Positions 43,380 through 52,474 of a stretch of 64,000 bases of DNA are shown piece after piece. The notes under the pieces are model-generated. The model ran no database searches. It was not told where the DNA came from and was given only the letters and a program-made list of their open reading frames with translations. The stretch covers positions 2,790,001 through 2,854,000 of the forward strand of contig NC_003282.8 in the NCBI RefSeq assembly GCF_000002985.6, written 5' to 3'. This stretch comes from Caenorhabditis elegans (Eukaryota; Nematoda; Chromadorea; Rhabditida; Rhabditidae). Numbering within the stretch: position 1 is the stretch's first letter; each line of letters starts with the position of its first letter. Both the position numbers and the translations under genes were made by a program.

Positions 43380-44815
43380 ATCTTTGTGCGTCTTGGATTT
43401 CTTCTATCATTCGAATTTGTTTTTTTCAGATTTCAAAAGTTTTTAAACGTTTGTAAATCGGAATAAATCGTTGTTTTTTTTTTGGAATTTGTCCAACATT
43501 TAACATAATTGGAAAACTTCAAGAGTTTTACACCGAGTTCAAAAGGGGAGATTTGCCTGGCTAGTTAGATCTTAAAAAACTAGAACCTAAGTTTTTTGGA
43601 ACAAGTTCACCTCTACGAAGAAAGTCAGGATCAGTGGTTCGAACCAGGGGTGTGCGGCAAACTTCAAAAATTGCCGTGGTCGTTATACTCGATGAATCGC
43701 AATATTTTTTAGAGCTCAAAAAGTGCCAAAATTAATGAAAAAAACTAAGTTCACTGGTTTTCGTTTGATTTTTGCCTAATGCGCTTATCGACTTGTTGAA
43801 TAAAAAAGAAATATACGCGATGCTATGCTTTCTGTCATTAAGTTTCTGATCGAAACCATTAGTTTTGGACAACATTGTTAGTAAAAAAAAAATTTTGCTG
43901 CCTGCTCACTAGTAAATAGCTCTCCCTGCTATCACTTTTGGCTCTGAGGCTCGGCCTTTCACAAAGTACCTGCTGAAATTGCCAGAGTGAACCGTGGAGC
44001 CCTAGTCATAACAATGAACGCTTCCGGACGGAGCTTACAGCTACTCAGGCAAAAAAACTCCTGTCGAGCCTTGCCAAAATAATTCTTGTCCGTGACAAGA
44101 GTCGACAGGAGTCGGCAAGAGTTAGACTCTTTGCAGACTTGGCAGAAGTTTCACTTTCAGCAGGAGTGTGACTTTTGGCAGAAGTCCGTGTACCTTGGCA
44201 AGATTTTGCCATTTTCGGTAGAGTTTTATGTCTGAAAATTAGTATTGACCAGCCAAGCAAAGCACCGAAAAACTTGGAAAGCTGTGATCCGCTCCAAGAA
44301 CGAATCGACCAAGTATTGTTTGTAGTTTAATGTTAGAATTGCACTTCATTATCTATTTGCCTTGTGGTACACGTTTAACAGTTGACATTTTCATATTGTT
44401 GACCACTTTATATTTTACTCGTACTCCAGCGCTTTTCTGTGAGTTCTGCTCTAAAGAATACAACTTGCGGACTTTGCTTTTCGGGTTTCGTGCTTACTTA
44501 ATTCTTGAAAAAAAGTTTATCAAGCTAGAAAAAAATAGTTATACTTGCGAACATGTTTACCGAACGGATAATTGAGAGTTGGAAAAGATTAATTAAAGGT
44601 GCAATGTTAGAAATACTTTTTAATGGAACGTAACTCATGTTTGGAACTCGAGTTATATTCTTCTTGCTCATTGTTATATTTACATCGTTGATCTTCTGTC
44701 TCTCAAGTTTCTGTACACAGTCGAAACTGCTGCTCGGTCTCCGCCTCTCTTAAAACTACAAAAACGCACAAATTATAACACAGGATGATATTTCTTATAA
44801 CTATCCTAACAAGAA
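43380..44815. other. Intergenic stretch between the two single-exon paralogues
   Basis: Dispersed repeats, including a degenerate array of TTGGCAGAAGT / GACAGGAGTCGGCAAGAG motifs at about 44045-44225, then the relic duplicated block (44515-44640) and the promoter of the second paralogue. No gene is supported. Confidence 0.5.
44515..44640 (-). pseudogene. Relic of the 3' end of the small helical gene
   Basis: ACTTGCGAACATGTTTACCG, GCAATGTTAGAAATACTT and the following AATGGAA match the 3' UTR and last codons (KYF stop) of the gene at 41577-42674 (ATTTGCGAACATGTTTACTG, GCAATGTTAGAAATACTT). The rest of that gene is missing, and sequence resembling the upstream part of the 42906 gene follows directly. 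Confidence 0.7.
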
Positions 44816-45286
44816 ATGGCCACACGTCGCACCGCCTCGGTTGATCTTGAAAACTGCACGGGATCCTATTTCCGTCTTCAGGTCCTTCATCAATACACAA
44901 ATGAGGGTACCGACGATTCCGGTCTGTTAGATTTCAAGCCAGGCGAGAGGAAGCGAGTTTTCGACAGCGTTCAGTATTATACCGGCTTTTTCACCACCGG
45001 CTGTGACAATTGGAAAGTGGACGGGTTTTCTCTGAAAGAAGTTTCGTCTGGTACAGCCATAATGAAGATTGAAGGAAAGATGTTCATCGAAGGATTGCCC
45101 TATAAGTCCGGACATGGATTTGGTGCGCAGTGGAAGAAGCACACTCTGAGAGCCGAGGACAGAGATACAACCACTCTGATCAAGGTTTTCCCGAAAGAAG
45201 TGCATTTTATTTCGCCAAGTGGAGTGTCGACAACTGGTTTCTATACTATTGGTCAAAATATTCTTGGACTCGGTATTGGAATTTAG
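44816..45286 (+). CDS. Single-exon nematode family protein, paralogue 2
   Basis: 156 residues, single exon, with the same start MATRRTASVDLENCTGSYF and the same GLPYKSGHGFGAQWKKHTLR core as the 42906 gene. It differs at FSLKEVSSGTAIMKIEGKMF and has the C-terminus ILGLGIGI. The 5' flank is also duplicated (GTCTCCGCCTC, an A-rich TATA-like box, and ATCCTAACAAGAA before the ATG). Cytosolic, function unknown. A poly(A) AATAAA is near 45339. Confidence 0.88.
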   Translation: MATRRTASVDLENCTGSYFRLQVLHQYTNEGTDDSGLLDFKPGERKRVFDSVQYYTGFFTTGCDNWKVDGFSLKEVSSGTAIMKIEGKMFIEGLPYKSGHGFGAQWKKHTLRAEDRDTTTLIKVFPKEVHFISPSGVSTTGFYTIGQNILGLGIGI

Positions 45287-45679
45287 TGGATCTTTCACTT
45301 TTTTTGGATTCTGTTCATTTAAAAATTTTTATTTACAAATAAACCATATTTTTTTTCTTCGTTGGAAATTTAATCAATAAATAGCGTTGATTTGATATCA
45401 TACCAATTTCTACAAACATCAAATATTTCCAATATTGCCCTTGAGGGCTCAGATTCTGTACAGAATTGCTCTCTGCCATTACAGTTTCCATCTGAAATTT
45501 TTCTTCAAATGTAATCTTTAAAAATACGATCAAAGAATCTACGTGAAAGCAATAAAACCATAAAATTTCCATTAAACGTTAAAAATTCGTTCCTTTCCAT
45601 CCTTCTTATCACAAGTTAACAATTCCTAGTCAACAAGTTTATGACTGCCTTCGGAGAGTCACTATTCTTCCCATTCGCC
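45287..45679. other. Intergenic region before lectin 4
   Basis: 3' UTR of the preceding gene and AT-rich sequence. An in-frame upstream ATG at 45641 could extend lectin 4 by 13 residues but would bury its signal peptide. Confidence 0.45.
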
Positions 45680-48515
45680 ATGCGAACCGTCCTTATATTC
45701 TTACTACCTTTAGTGGCAGCTGTGTCGGCTCAAAGATGTCTTGATAATGGAGACAACCTGATCAGCGGGATGTTCGTAACTTAGGCTGGAAATTCTAGAA
45801 AATAGTCTTAATTCCAGATGCTACAAGATGGTGAATCTTCAGCTCTCGTACAATGATGCTCTTGACTGGTGTCACTACAAAAATCCGGTAGTGCAATCAA
45901 ATTTGGCAACGATCCCTGATCCGTCTACAGCGAATTTTTTAGCATGTAAGCAGACTTCCCGTTTTGCATCCTTTCATTTTACAAACGCATATCTATGAAA
46001 AAAGTCAACATGTAAAAGCCAATGCTCAACTCCAAGCCTATAGAAAACCGAGTTGTAAATATTTTATCATTTTTTGATAAGACCAAAGACAAGCGAGAAA
46101 TTCGCGGTAAAAATTTGAAAATGAGACACTACAAAGTACAAGACCAGTACGGTAACAATGAAATACTAAAATGTTTAGCCTACGCCCGTACAGCCTTCGG
46201 AGTCGACTCTGGACAATTTTGGATTGGGTTGCGCCGAAATTCCTCTGGCGGAATCCCCTGGTGGTGGGACGACGGATCCTCGTTGAGATGGACAAATTTT
46301 GGTACCCAATTGAGTCATGACTATGTCGCTCAGAGCATAGTCAACGCGAAATGGAACACGTTTTTGGGCACCGAAAAGAACTTTTTCGTGTGTAGCTACA
46401 ATCCGAACTTTATAACCACAGAGTACCCGACTACTACAGGTTTTTTTGTGGTACTAAGAAGGGTCTGACTAAATTTACGAGTTTTCAGATGACACGTCGT
46501 GCCAACCAGAAAGCCCGGTAACTCTGTTATTCGCCTACTCGAATGATTTGGATCCAGATGTTTTGGAATCCACCTGGGGAGCTACAGACTTTGGAGAGTA
46601 TCCTAATTTTGCGGCTTATGCAACAGTGCGTTTCGATCTGAGAGTTGCAGAGGATATTGCGTATCACACGACCATTGAGTTAGTTTAATGTAGGCGTTGT
46701 AGGTACCTTAGTATAACATTCCAGAAGTGCCAACACATACATCACCTCACACCCACCTGATCCAACGTTGGGATTTACTAGCACCTCTGTTGGAAGTGAC
46801 TCGCTAAGTATTGTTGAGGTAATTCAAGTGATCTTGGGAGGCGGGATAGCTCAGTCGGTAGTGGTTAGCAATTTGGAGGTCACGAGTTCAAGCCCGGTCT
46901 CTAGGTTCACCCAGGCTCTATTGGGAAGTGGAGCAGACCACAGTCCCCGGCTAGGATGTGGCTTACATTATAGCCCAGTTGGAGCACCACCGGGCAGTGT
47001 GCCTGAATCCTAGATCCGCAGTGCATAGCACTTGAAGAACGGATCGTCCTTTAATCTTTTAATCCTAGTAGAGAAAGTTCATTTAAACTTTCAGAATTTC
47101 TATAAGAATCAGCAATTGTCGGTGTGCGGTTCTGTGGTCCTGCTCCTCTCAAAACGGAATCCAAATGAGACCGAAATTTCTCAAATCGTGTCCCTTGTCC
47201 GCCGCCATCATGGACTGGTTCATGCCATTATGTCAGTTAATCCGTCCGGAGGGTCACAGCCAAAAGCGCTGTACAATTTGGTTTCGAAGACAAATGGAGT
47301 GGCGGCTTTCGAGCAAGACTCGGAGTTCTCTGATGTAAGTTGTTGGGAAAAGTGTTAATAATTTCAAATTGTTCAAAATTTTAGTTCATTCTTCATTTGC
47401 CAATGTTCTTGACTCCGTACCCGCTCTATTGTGCAAATCCAAAAGTCTCCGGCACCAACTCCACAGAGCTTCCGCCGTTGTCTGTTTCCAGTGAAGACAG
47501 TTATTATACTATCATGGTTGTTCAAGATCATTGTATGTTTATTTCTGATCTGTTTAACAAGATGTGTCCTTGCCAAAAAAAATAGTAGTTTCCTATAAGC
47601 TTGATCTGACCGAGCATTTTACAATTACGGCGCACCCGAGTACCCGAGTTCAAAAATGCGGTATTACCTCTTTTTATCAATCTTTTATCAATCACTTTCA
47701 GATCCATCGGACAGTTTTCAATCTAGCCAGCTCAAGTGGTGGCCCTCAGGACAACAACCCTTCGGGTTCTCACTTACTAAATCGGATGTACTTATGAGCA
47801 CTCAAAGTGAACATATTGAAAAACTTTAATTTTTTTAGCTGATCGGAAACGATGCAAACACCTGGATAACTCTGGAAGCTACCTCATACAACATGACACT
47901 AGACTACTCCTACGCAACGACAGTCCCGCAAGCCATCCAGATCAGAATTTTCAGTGGAAGGTAAGGGTTTTAGGAATACCTTGTTTGCTGCCAAAACTAA
48001 CTATCCGGATAGCAAAGCCAACGGCGGCAGACACGTGGTGTCAGAGTGGGTCATTTCGGCTTGATCTACGTATTTCTACAAAAAAATGCGGGAGAAGAGA
48101 CGCAGAGTTCTCAACTGATTTCGCATGGTTAAGAACGCGTCACTTTTTTTTGGGAAAAAAATTCCCGCATTTTTTGTAGATCAAACCGTAATAAGACAGC
48201 CTGGCACCATGTGGGTAGAATCTAGGATTTGTAAACGTATGTCAGGATTCTCCATTACTGGTTGATCTAAAAAAAAAGCGGGAACTTTTTGCTCAGGAAA
48301 ATGTGACGTCAGCACGCTCTTAACCGTGCGAAATCAGTTGAGAACTCTGCGTCTCTTCTCCCGCAATTCTTGTAGATCAAACCGAAATGGAAATGCCATA
48401 GCGGCCTGCGCGCCTGACCATTTAATAAAGCCGCTTCCATTCTGACCGCTGTGATCAGACTTCAATACTCTTCAATTTCAGCCCACTGGACTATTGGCTA
48501 CCGTACTGCGACTAG
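45680..48515 (+). CDS. Secreted CTLD protein with long VWA-like C-terminal region (lectin 4)
   Basis: Exons 45680-45771, 45818-45945, 46179-46439, 46489-46678, 46725-46818, 47095-47334, 47385-47532, 47702-47787, 47839-47960 and 48482-48515; 464 residues. Signal peptide MRTVLIFLLPLVAAVSA (second ATG chosen). The CTLD has QRCLDNGDNLISGICYKMV, ALDWCHYKNP, FWIGLRRNSSG, WWWDDGSSLRWTNF and NFFVCSYNP. It is joined by a Thr-rich hinge to VTLLFAYSNDLDPDVLE, a VWA-like core (SVCGSVVLLLSKRNPNETE, IVSLVRRHHGLVHAIMSVNP, LYNLVSKTNGVAAFE, FILHLP). A C-terminal beta-rich region of about 125 residues (YYTIMVVQDHYPSDSF ... RIFSGSPLDYWLPYCD) follows. Intron 5 holds a tRNA-derived repeat, and the last intron holds two MITEs. 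It is the fullest version of the architecture shortened in lectins 1 and 3. Confidence 0.88.
46837..47075. mobile_element. tRNA-derived SINE-like repeat in lectin 4 intron 5
   Basis: GGATAGCTCAGTCGGTAG resembles a tRNA A box (D arm). CACGAGTTCAAGCCCGG, about 35 bp later, resembles a B box (T arm). No proper acceptor or anticodon stem is seen, and a non-tRNA tail of about 150 bp follows. Best read as a tRNA-derived short interspersed element. Confidence 0.6.
48030..48213. mobile_element. CACGTGGTGCC hairpin MITE, copy 4
   Basis: ACACGTGGTGTCAGAGTGG, ATGCGGGAGAAGAGACGCAG, ATTCCCGCATTTTTTGTAG and GCCTGGCACCATGTGG. Confidence 0.8.
48240..48400. mobile_element. CACGTGGTGCC hairpin MITE, copy 5, in tandem with copy 4
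   Basis: AAAAGCGGGAACTTTTTGCTC, GTGACGTCAGCACGCTCTTA and CTCTTCTCCCGCAATTCTTG. The outer CACGTG end is lost. Confidence 0.7.
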
Positions 48516-48705
48516 ACTGGACTATAATTACTTTGATTGTCTAAATTTCACACTTCATTTGCTTTTCTCTGTTGAAATAAATATGACTTTTCCTCTTCCC
48601 ACTACTTAAAAACGGCTTAAAACTGCCATAACTTCTTATCAGTGTTACATTCTCTATTTTCATTCCAAATTCACACACTATTTCTCAATACTTCAGTTGT
48701 TCCAA

Positions 48706-49315
48706 ATGAAAATACTTCCGTTTGTTCTCATAGCCATTGCCAGCGCCGCAAAACAATGCTATGACAGTGAAGATCGGCTGATCAGTGGGATGTATGTCTT
48801 GGCAAAGTGTGCACTTTATGACGTCATATATTCAGGTGCTACAAACTGGTAAATCAACAGCTCTCCTATGACGATGCACTTAACTGGTGTCACTACAGCA
48901 ACCCTGTGGCTCAATCCTACTTGGCAATGGTGGCGGATCAAACTACGGCTAGCTTTTTGGCATGTGAGTGTTTTTAGGGACTCTCTGGTTTTTTTCCATT
49001 CATATATAATATTTTATTTTATTTTATTTTTTAGCCTACGCCCGCACCACGTTCAACATCAACGAGGGAAAATTCTGGATCGGCTTGTCCCGAAAGTCAT
49101 CCACTAGTCCTTGGTCATGGGACAACGGAATTCCCCTGCAATGGACAAATTTCGCGGCACCTCTGGGACAAAACTACGTAGCGCAGAGCATGGTCAACAC
49201 AAAATGGAGCACGTACACGGGCACTGACAAGAATTTCTTTGCGTGCAGCTATGACCCAGATGGTGTTCTTGCGACGACTACACAGGAAGTTCCAACGACT
49301 ACAGGTGCTGCATAA
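48706..49315 (+). CDS. Secreted single-CTLD protein (lectin 5)
   Basis: Exons 48706-48791, 48836-48963 and 49035-49315; 164 residues. The signal peptide is MKILPFVLIAIASA. The CTLD has KQCYDSEDRLISGMCYKLV, ALNWCHYSNP, FWIGLSRKSSTSPWSWDNG, LQWTNF, YVAQSMVNTKW and FFACSYDP, then a short Thr-rich tail ending TTTGAA. Four cysteines, no EPN/QPD triplet. The end at ACAG-GTGCTGCATAA coincides with the place where lectin 4 splices on to its VWA-like exons (also ACAG-GT). So this gene looks like a truncated version that reads through a former donor site into a stop. AATAAA at about 49411. Confidence 0.88.
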
Positions 49316-49444
49316 ATAGGTACATATTTATGACTCCATCTTGTAGTAGATCTAACGTTGTATTACGAAATATATAATTATTTTACATTGTTTTATTACA
49401 TTTCAAATCAAAATAAAATGTTCAAATATCTATGATACTAAAAC

Positions 49445-50685
49445 TTAGAAAATGTATGAAGTAGTCGAACCGGTGGAATATGGGGAAGTTGATGAATCAG
49501 TTGGGTAGGAAGAAGTCGAAGAATCGGTTGGATAAGGAGATGCAGAGGAATCGGTTGGTCCATAGGTGTTGGTAGTAGAGTCGGTGGAATAAGGAGTTGC
49601 CGAGGAGCCATAACCAGCAGTAGAAGAGTCAGTAGCGTAAGTAGAGTATGGTGCGTAAGTTGAAGATGAGGCGTCAGTTGAATAAGTTGGTGTAGTTGAA
49701 GCGGCTGAAAAGATTTAGTATGTATGTATATATTGAATTGAAATCCAGATCACACTGAAAGATGATAATTTTTGCCAGATGGTTCTCGCCACGCGGACAA
49801 CGAGTTATGTACATTAACTCGTGCCAATCTGTGGGTCGCTAAAAATGGTGTGATAGCTAACACAAGTTACAGCACAAGTTACAGTAGCTTGTCGCTCTTG
49901 TGGCAAGACCCATGCGCGCAAGACATGACGAAATTTTTCATGTTTACATACGTCTACGTAATACGACATATATATAGCTTAACTACAAGACAACCCAAAA
50001 AACTTACGATTGACATTATTTGGATTATAGCTGCAAGCAAACACCAGCTTTTGCTGGCCAGCCAAAGTTCTCCATTTTCCATTGATAACGCTTTCCGCCA
50101 CAATATTATTGTCTTTCGGGAAGTTTAGGTCAAAATTGCTCCAATACATTACGGATCCATCATCCCATGTGAATCTGGAGCTGGATGAAGCTCGGCTCAA
50201 ACCGATCCAGAACAGGGAGTCGCTGGTTCCGGTTTTTGTGCGGATAGTGGCTGGAAATATTAATGAATTTGTGTTTTTAGATGCAGCATGTTGTGTCTAG
50301 TTTTGTTTAAAACATGGGTTTGAGTAAGCTTTCGTTGCAAAAAAATCCATGTCAAGTTCTCGAATTATGCTGCTCAAATCAAGCCACTTTCGATATAAAA
50401 ACCATGCGTCGCGGCTCCCCCAAACTCACACGCCAAAAAGTTGGCCTGAAGTGTAGTATGAACAACCGCCAGGCTTGTCGAGATTCCGTGGCAATATCCG
50501 ACAGCATCTTGGTAGCTCAACTGTTGATTCACAACTACATAGCACCTATAACATCAATTTTTAATTTAACATTATTGTAAAGTCACTTACAAGTCTCCAA
50601 TGCTATTGTCACCTGAAGCACATTGGGAATGTACCGAAGTGGTTAATAATAGCGGGAGTGCAATAGAAAACCAATGTAGGGTCAT
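49445..50685 (-). CDS. Secreted CTLD protein with Ser/Thr/Tyr-rich repeat tail (lectin 6)
   Basis: Exons (minus) 50591-50685, 50430-50545, 50008-50250 and 49445-49704; 237 residues. Signal peptide MTLHWFSIALPLLLTTSVHS. The CTLD has QCASGDNSIGDLCYVVV, AVGYCHGIST, FWIGLSRASSSSRFTWDDG, MYWSNFD, NIVAESVINGKW and VFACSYNP. The last exon (86 codons) is a low-complexity repeat of TDSSTSSYP / YSTDSTT, a probable O-glycosylated stalk not found in the neighbours. CTTTTTCAG lies immediately before the ATG (spliced-leader acceptor candidate). Intron 3 holds a TGGTTCTCGCCACG repeat. It is oriented against the other lectins. Confidence 0.88.
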
Positions 50686-50714
50686 CTGAAAAAGTTTAAA
50701 ATTTTGGTGTGATA

Positions 50715-51075
50715 CAGTTAGAAGGGAGGCAGAGAGGAGGTAGGTAGGCATGAGATATTAAGACAGCAATGCGGCAGGTGGAACTAATAGTAAGACCTTT
50801 AGGTACGAATCAGGCAGGTAAAAGTCAGGCATGCAATATAAAGCAACAAGGCAGACACCAGGTAGGCAGGCAGACAAGAAGGCAGGAAGGCATACATCAG
50901 GCAGCCATGAAGCAGTCAAAAGTGGAAGTATGCAACAGGCATGCAGAAAGGCTCGACACAGGCAGATAAGCGTACGCCAGGCAGGCATGAGATGCAGTCA
51001 AGAAAAATGCAGAAATGAAGTAGGTAGGCATTATGTAGGCAGGCATTCTGTATGTCAGTATAGAATATAGGCACA
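50715..51075. repeat. GTAGGCAGGCA repeat array upstream of lectin 6
   Basis: Irregular units of AGGTAGGCATGAG, CAGGTAGGCAGGCAGAC and AGTAGGTAGGCATTATG, the same family as in the lectin 2 introns. Short overlapping frames on both strands are products of the repeat. Confidence 0.75.
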
Positions 51076-51768
51076 TGCACCTGAAGTTATTGTTTAAAAT
51101 TGAATAGGAAATTTGTCAATGTTTCAAACTATTTATTAACTTTAGACTGTATCATAACCTTTTTTTTTTGAAATTTAAATGTTAAACTGGGAATTAATGA
51201 TGTGTTATTTTAGTGATAAGCAGATTATAGAGTTCAATGACATTTTGACTTCAAAAGCATGTATCATAACTATTTTCAGTGATATCAGAAAAGTTTTAAC
51301 TGCAAAAATCGCTTGCCTACTGTGTATTTTAAACTTACTTTGTTCAAAACAAATTACGTTTTTTTTTAATTGATGAACTCAAAATTGCAAATTACAACGC
51401 ACTGTCAAATTAAAAAATATCCAAAGCAAACGGTATGAAAAGTGTTTAAAATCGTGGCATCACTGTACTACAAAACACTAATATTATTTGAGTCCTTATC
51501 AGAACGAAAATGTCAGGTTTATTACAGTTTTATGGTGTACACTTCTAACATTATTAAATTGACATTTGAATTGTTTGCAAAAGTTGGAGTTATTCATTTG
51601 ATTTTGTACTGTGAATTCTCATAACTAGAGCTTTGAATTGACACCCATGTTACCTAAAAGCGATGAACTTTTAAGTTGATATTGCTTATTCCATTGAAAT
51701 TTGGAATGATAGCCTAGCGGCGCGGTCGCGTCGCGGTCACTGCTTTTAGAATATGGTTTTAGTGGATT

Positions 51769-51955
51769 TCCACGTGGTGCAAAACTGACTCATGGTTTGA
51801 TCTACAAAAAATGCGGGAATTTTTCGCTCAAAAATATGTGACGTCAGCACGTTTTTAAGCATACAAAATCAGTTGAGAACTCTGCGTCTCTTCTCCCGCA
51901 TTTTTTGTAGATCTTCGTAGATCAAGCCGAAATGAGACACTTTGAAACCACGTGG
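51769..51955. mobile_element. CACGTGGTGCC hairpin MITE, copy 6
   Basis: CCACGTGGTGCAAAACTGAC at the left and TTTGAAACCACGTGG at the right, with the ATGCGGGAATTTTTCGCTC and CTCTTCTCCCGCATTTTTTG arms. Confidence 0.85.
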
Positions 51956-52474
51956 ATTTCCGTTATGTGTTAACTAACAAGTTAAACTAAAAAATTAAAA
52001 TCAGCTTCGAATTTTCTTCCATATTGCCCCGATTTTAATTTATTTCAGCTTACAGTCGCGCGGCGCGGTCGCGTCGCGGTTATTACAGTTATTATAGTTG
52101 AATGAAAGTTTGAGTGAATTTTTGTTGTTTGTAAGCAAACAGGTTGAAATTCCGAACTAAAAAAGTTTTGAAATGATATATCCGTGCGGCGCGGTCGCGT
52201 CGTGGTCAATTCTCTTCAAATAGTCTCACTTTGATTTCTCTGCCAAACATCCATAAATTCTGAATTCCGAGCCGCGCGGTGCAGTTGCGTCGCGGTTCTC
52301 CACCCACGCCCTTCCCCACCCTTCTGAGCCGTTTTGTCATCATCAACCCATGAAATGTCATCAAAATTTCCATCTTATCATCATAATTTTCTGTATTTTA
52401 ACGACTCCGAGTTTCATGATTCTCATTATTTTTTCAACTTTTCCAATTTCTGATCTAAATTTTCCAATTCCAGC

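Larger units (their letters stand above)
50686..52474. other. Gene-free stretch between lectins 6 and 7
   Basis: A GGCAGGCATGA-type array (50715-51075), AT-rich DNA, a MITE (51769-51955) and four GCGCGGTCGCGTCGCGG motifs (about 51718, 52058, 52188 and 52270). It should contain the divergent promoters of lectins 6 and 7. No gene seen. Confidence 0.5.

Noticed and set aside
45641-45679. Upstream in-frame ATG for lectin 4
   Set aside because: It would place 13 polar/mixed residues before a clear signal peptide; the ATG at 45680 gives a normal secreted protein like its neighbours.
46837-46930. A functional tRNA gene in the lectin 4 intron
   Set aside because: A-box and B-box-like sequences are present, but no acceptor or anticodon stem can be formed; treated as a SINE-like repeat.
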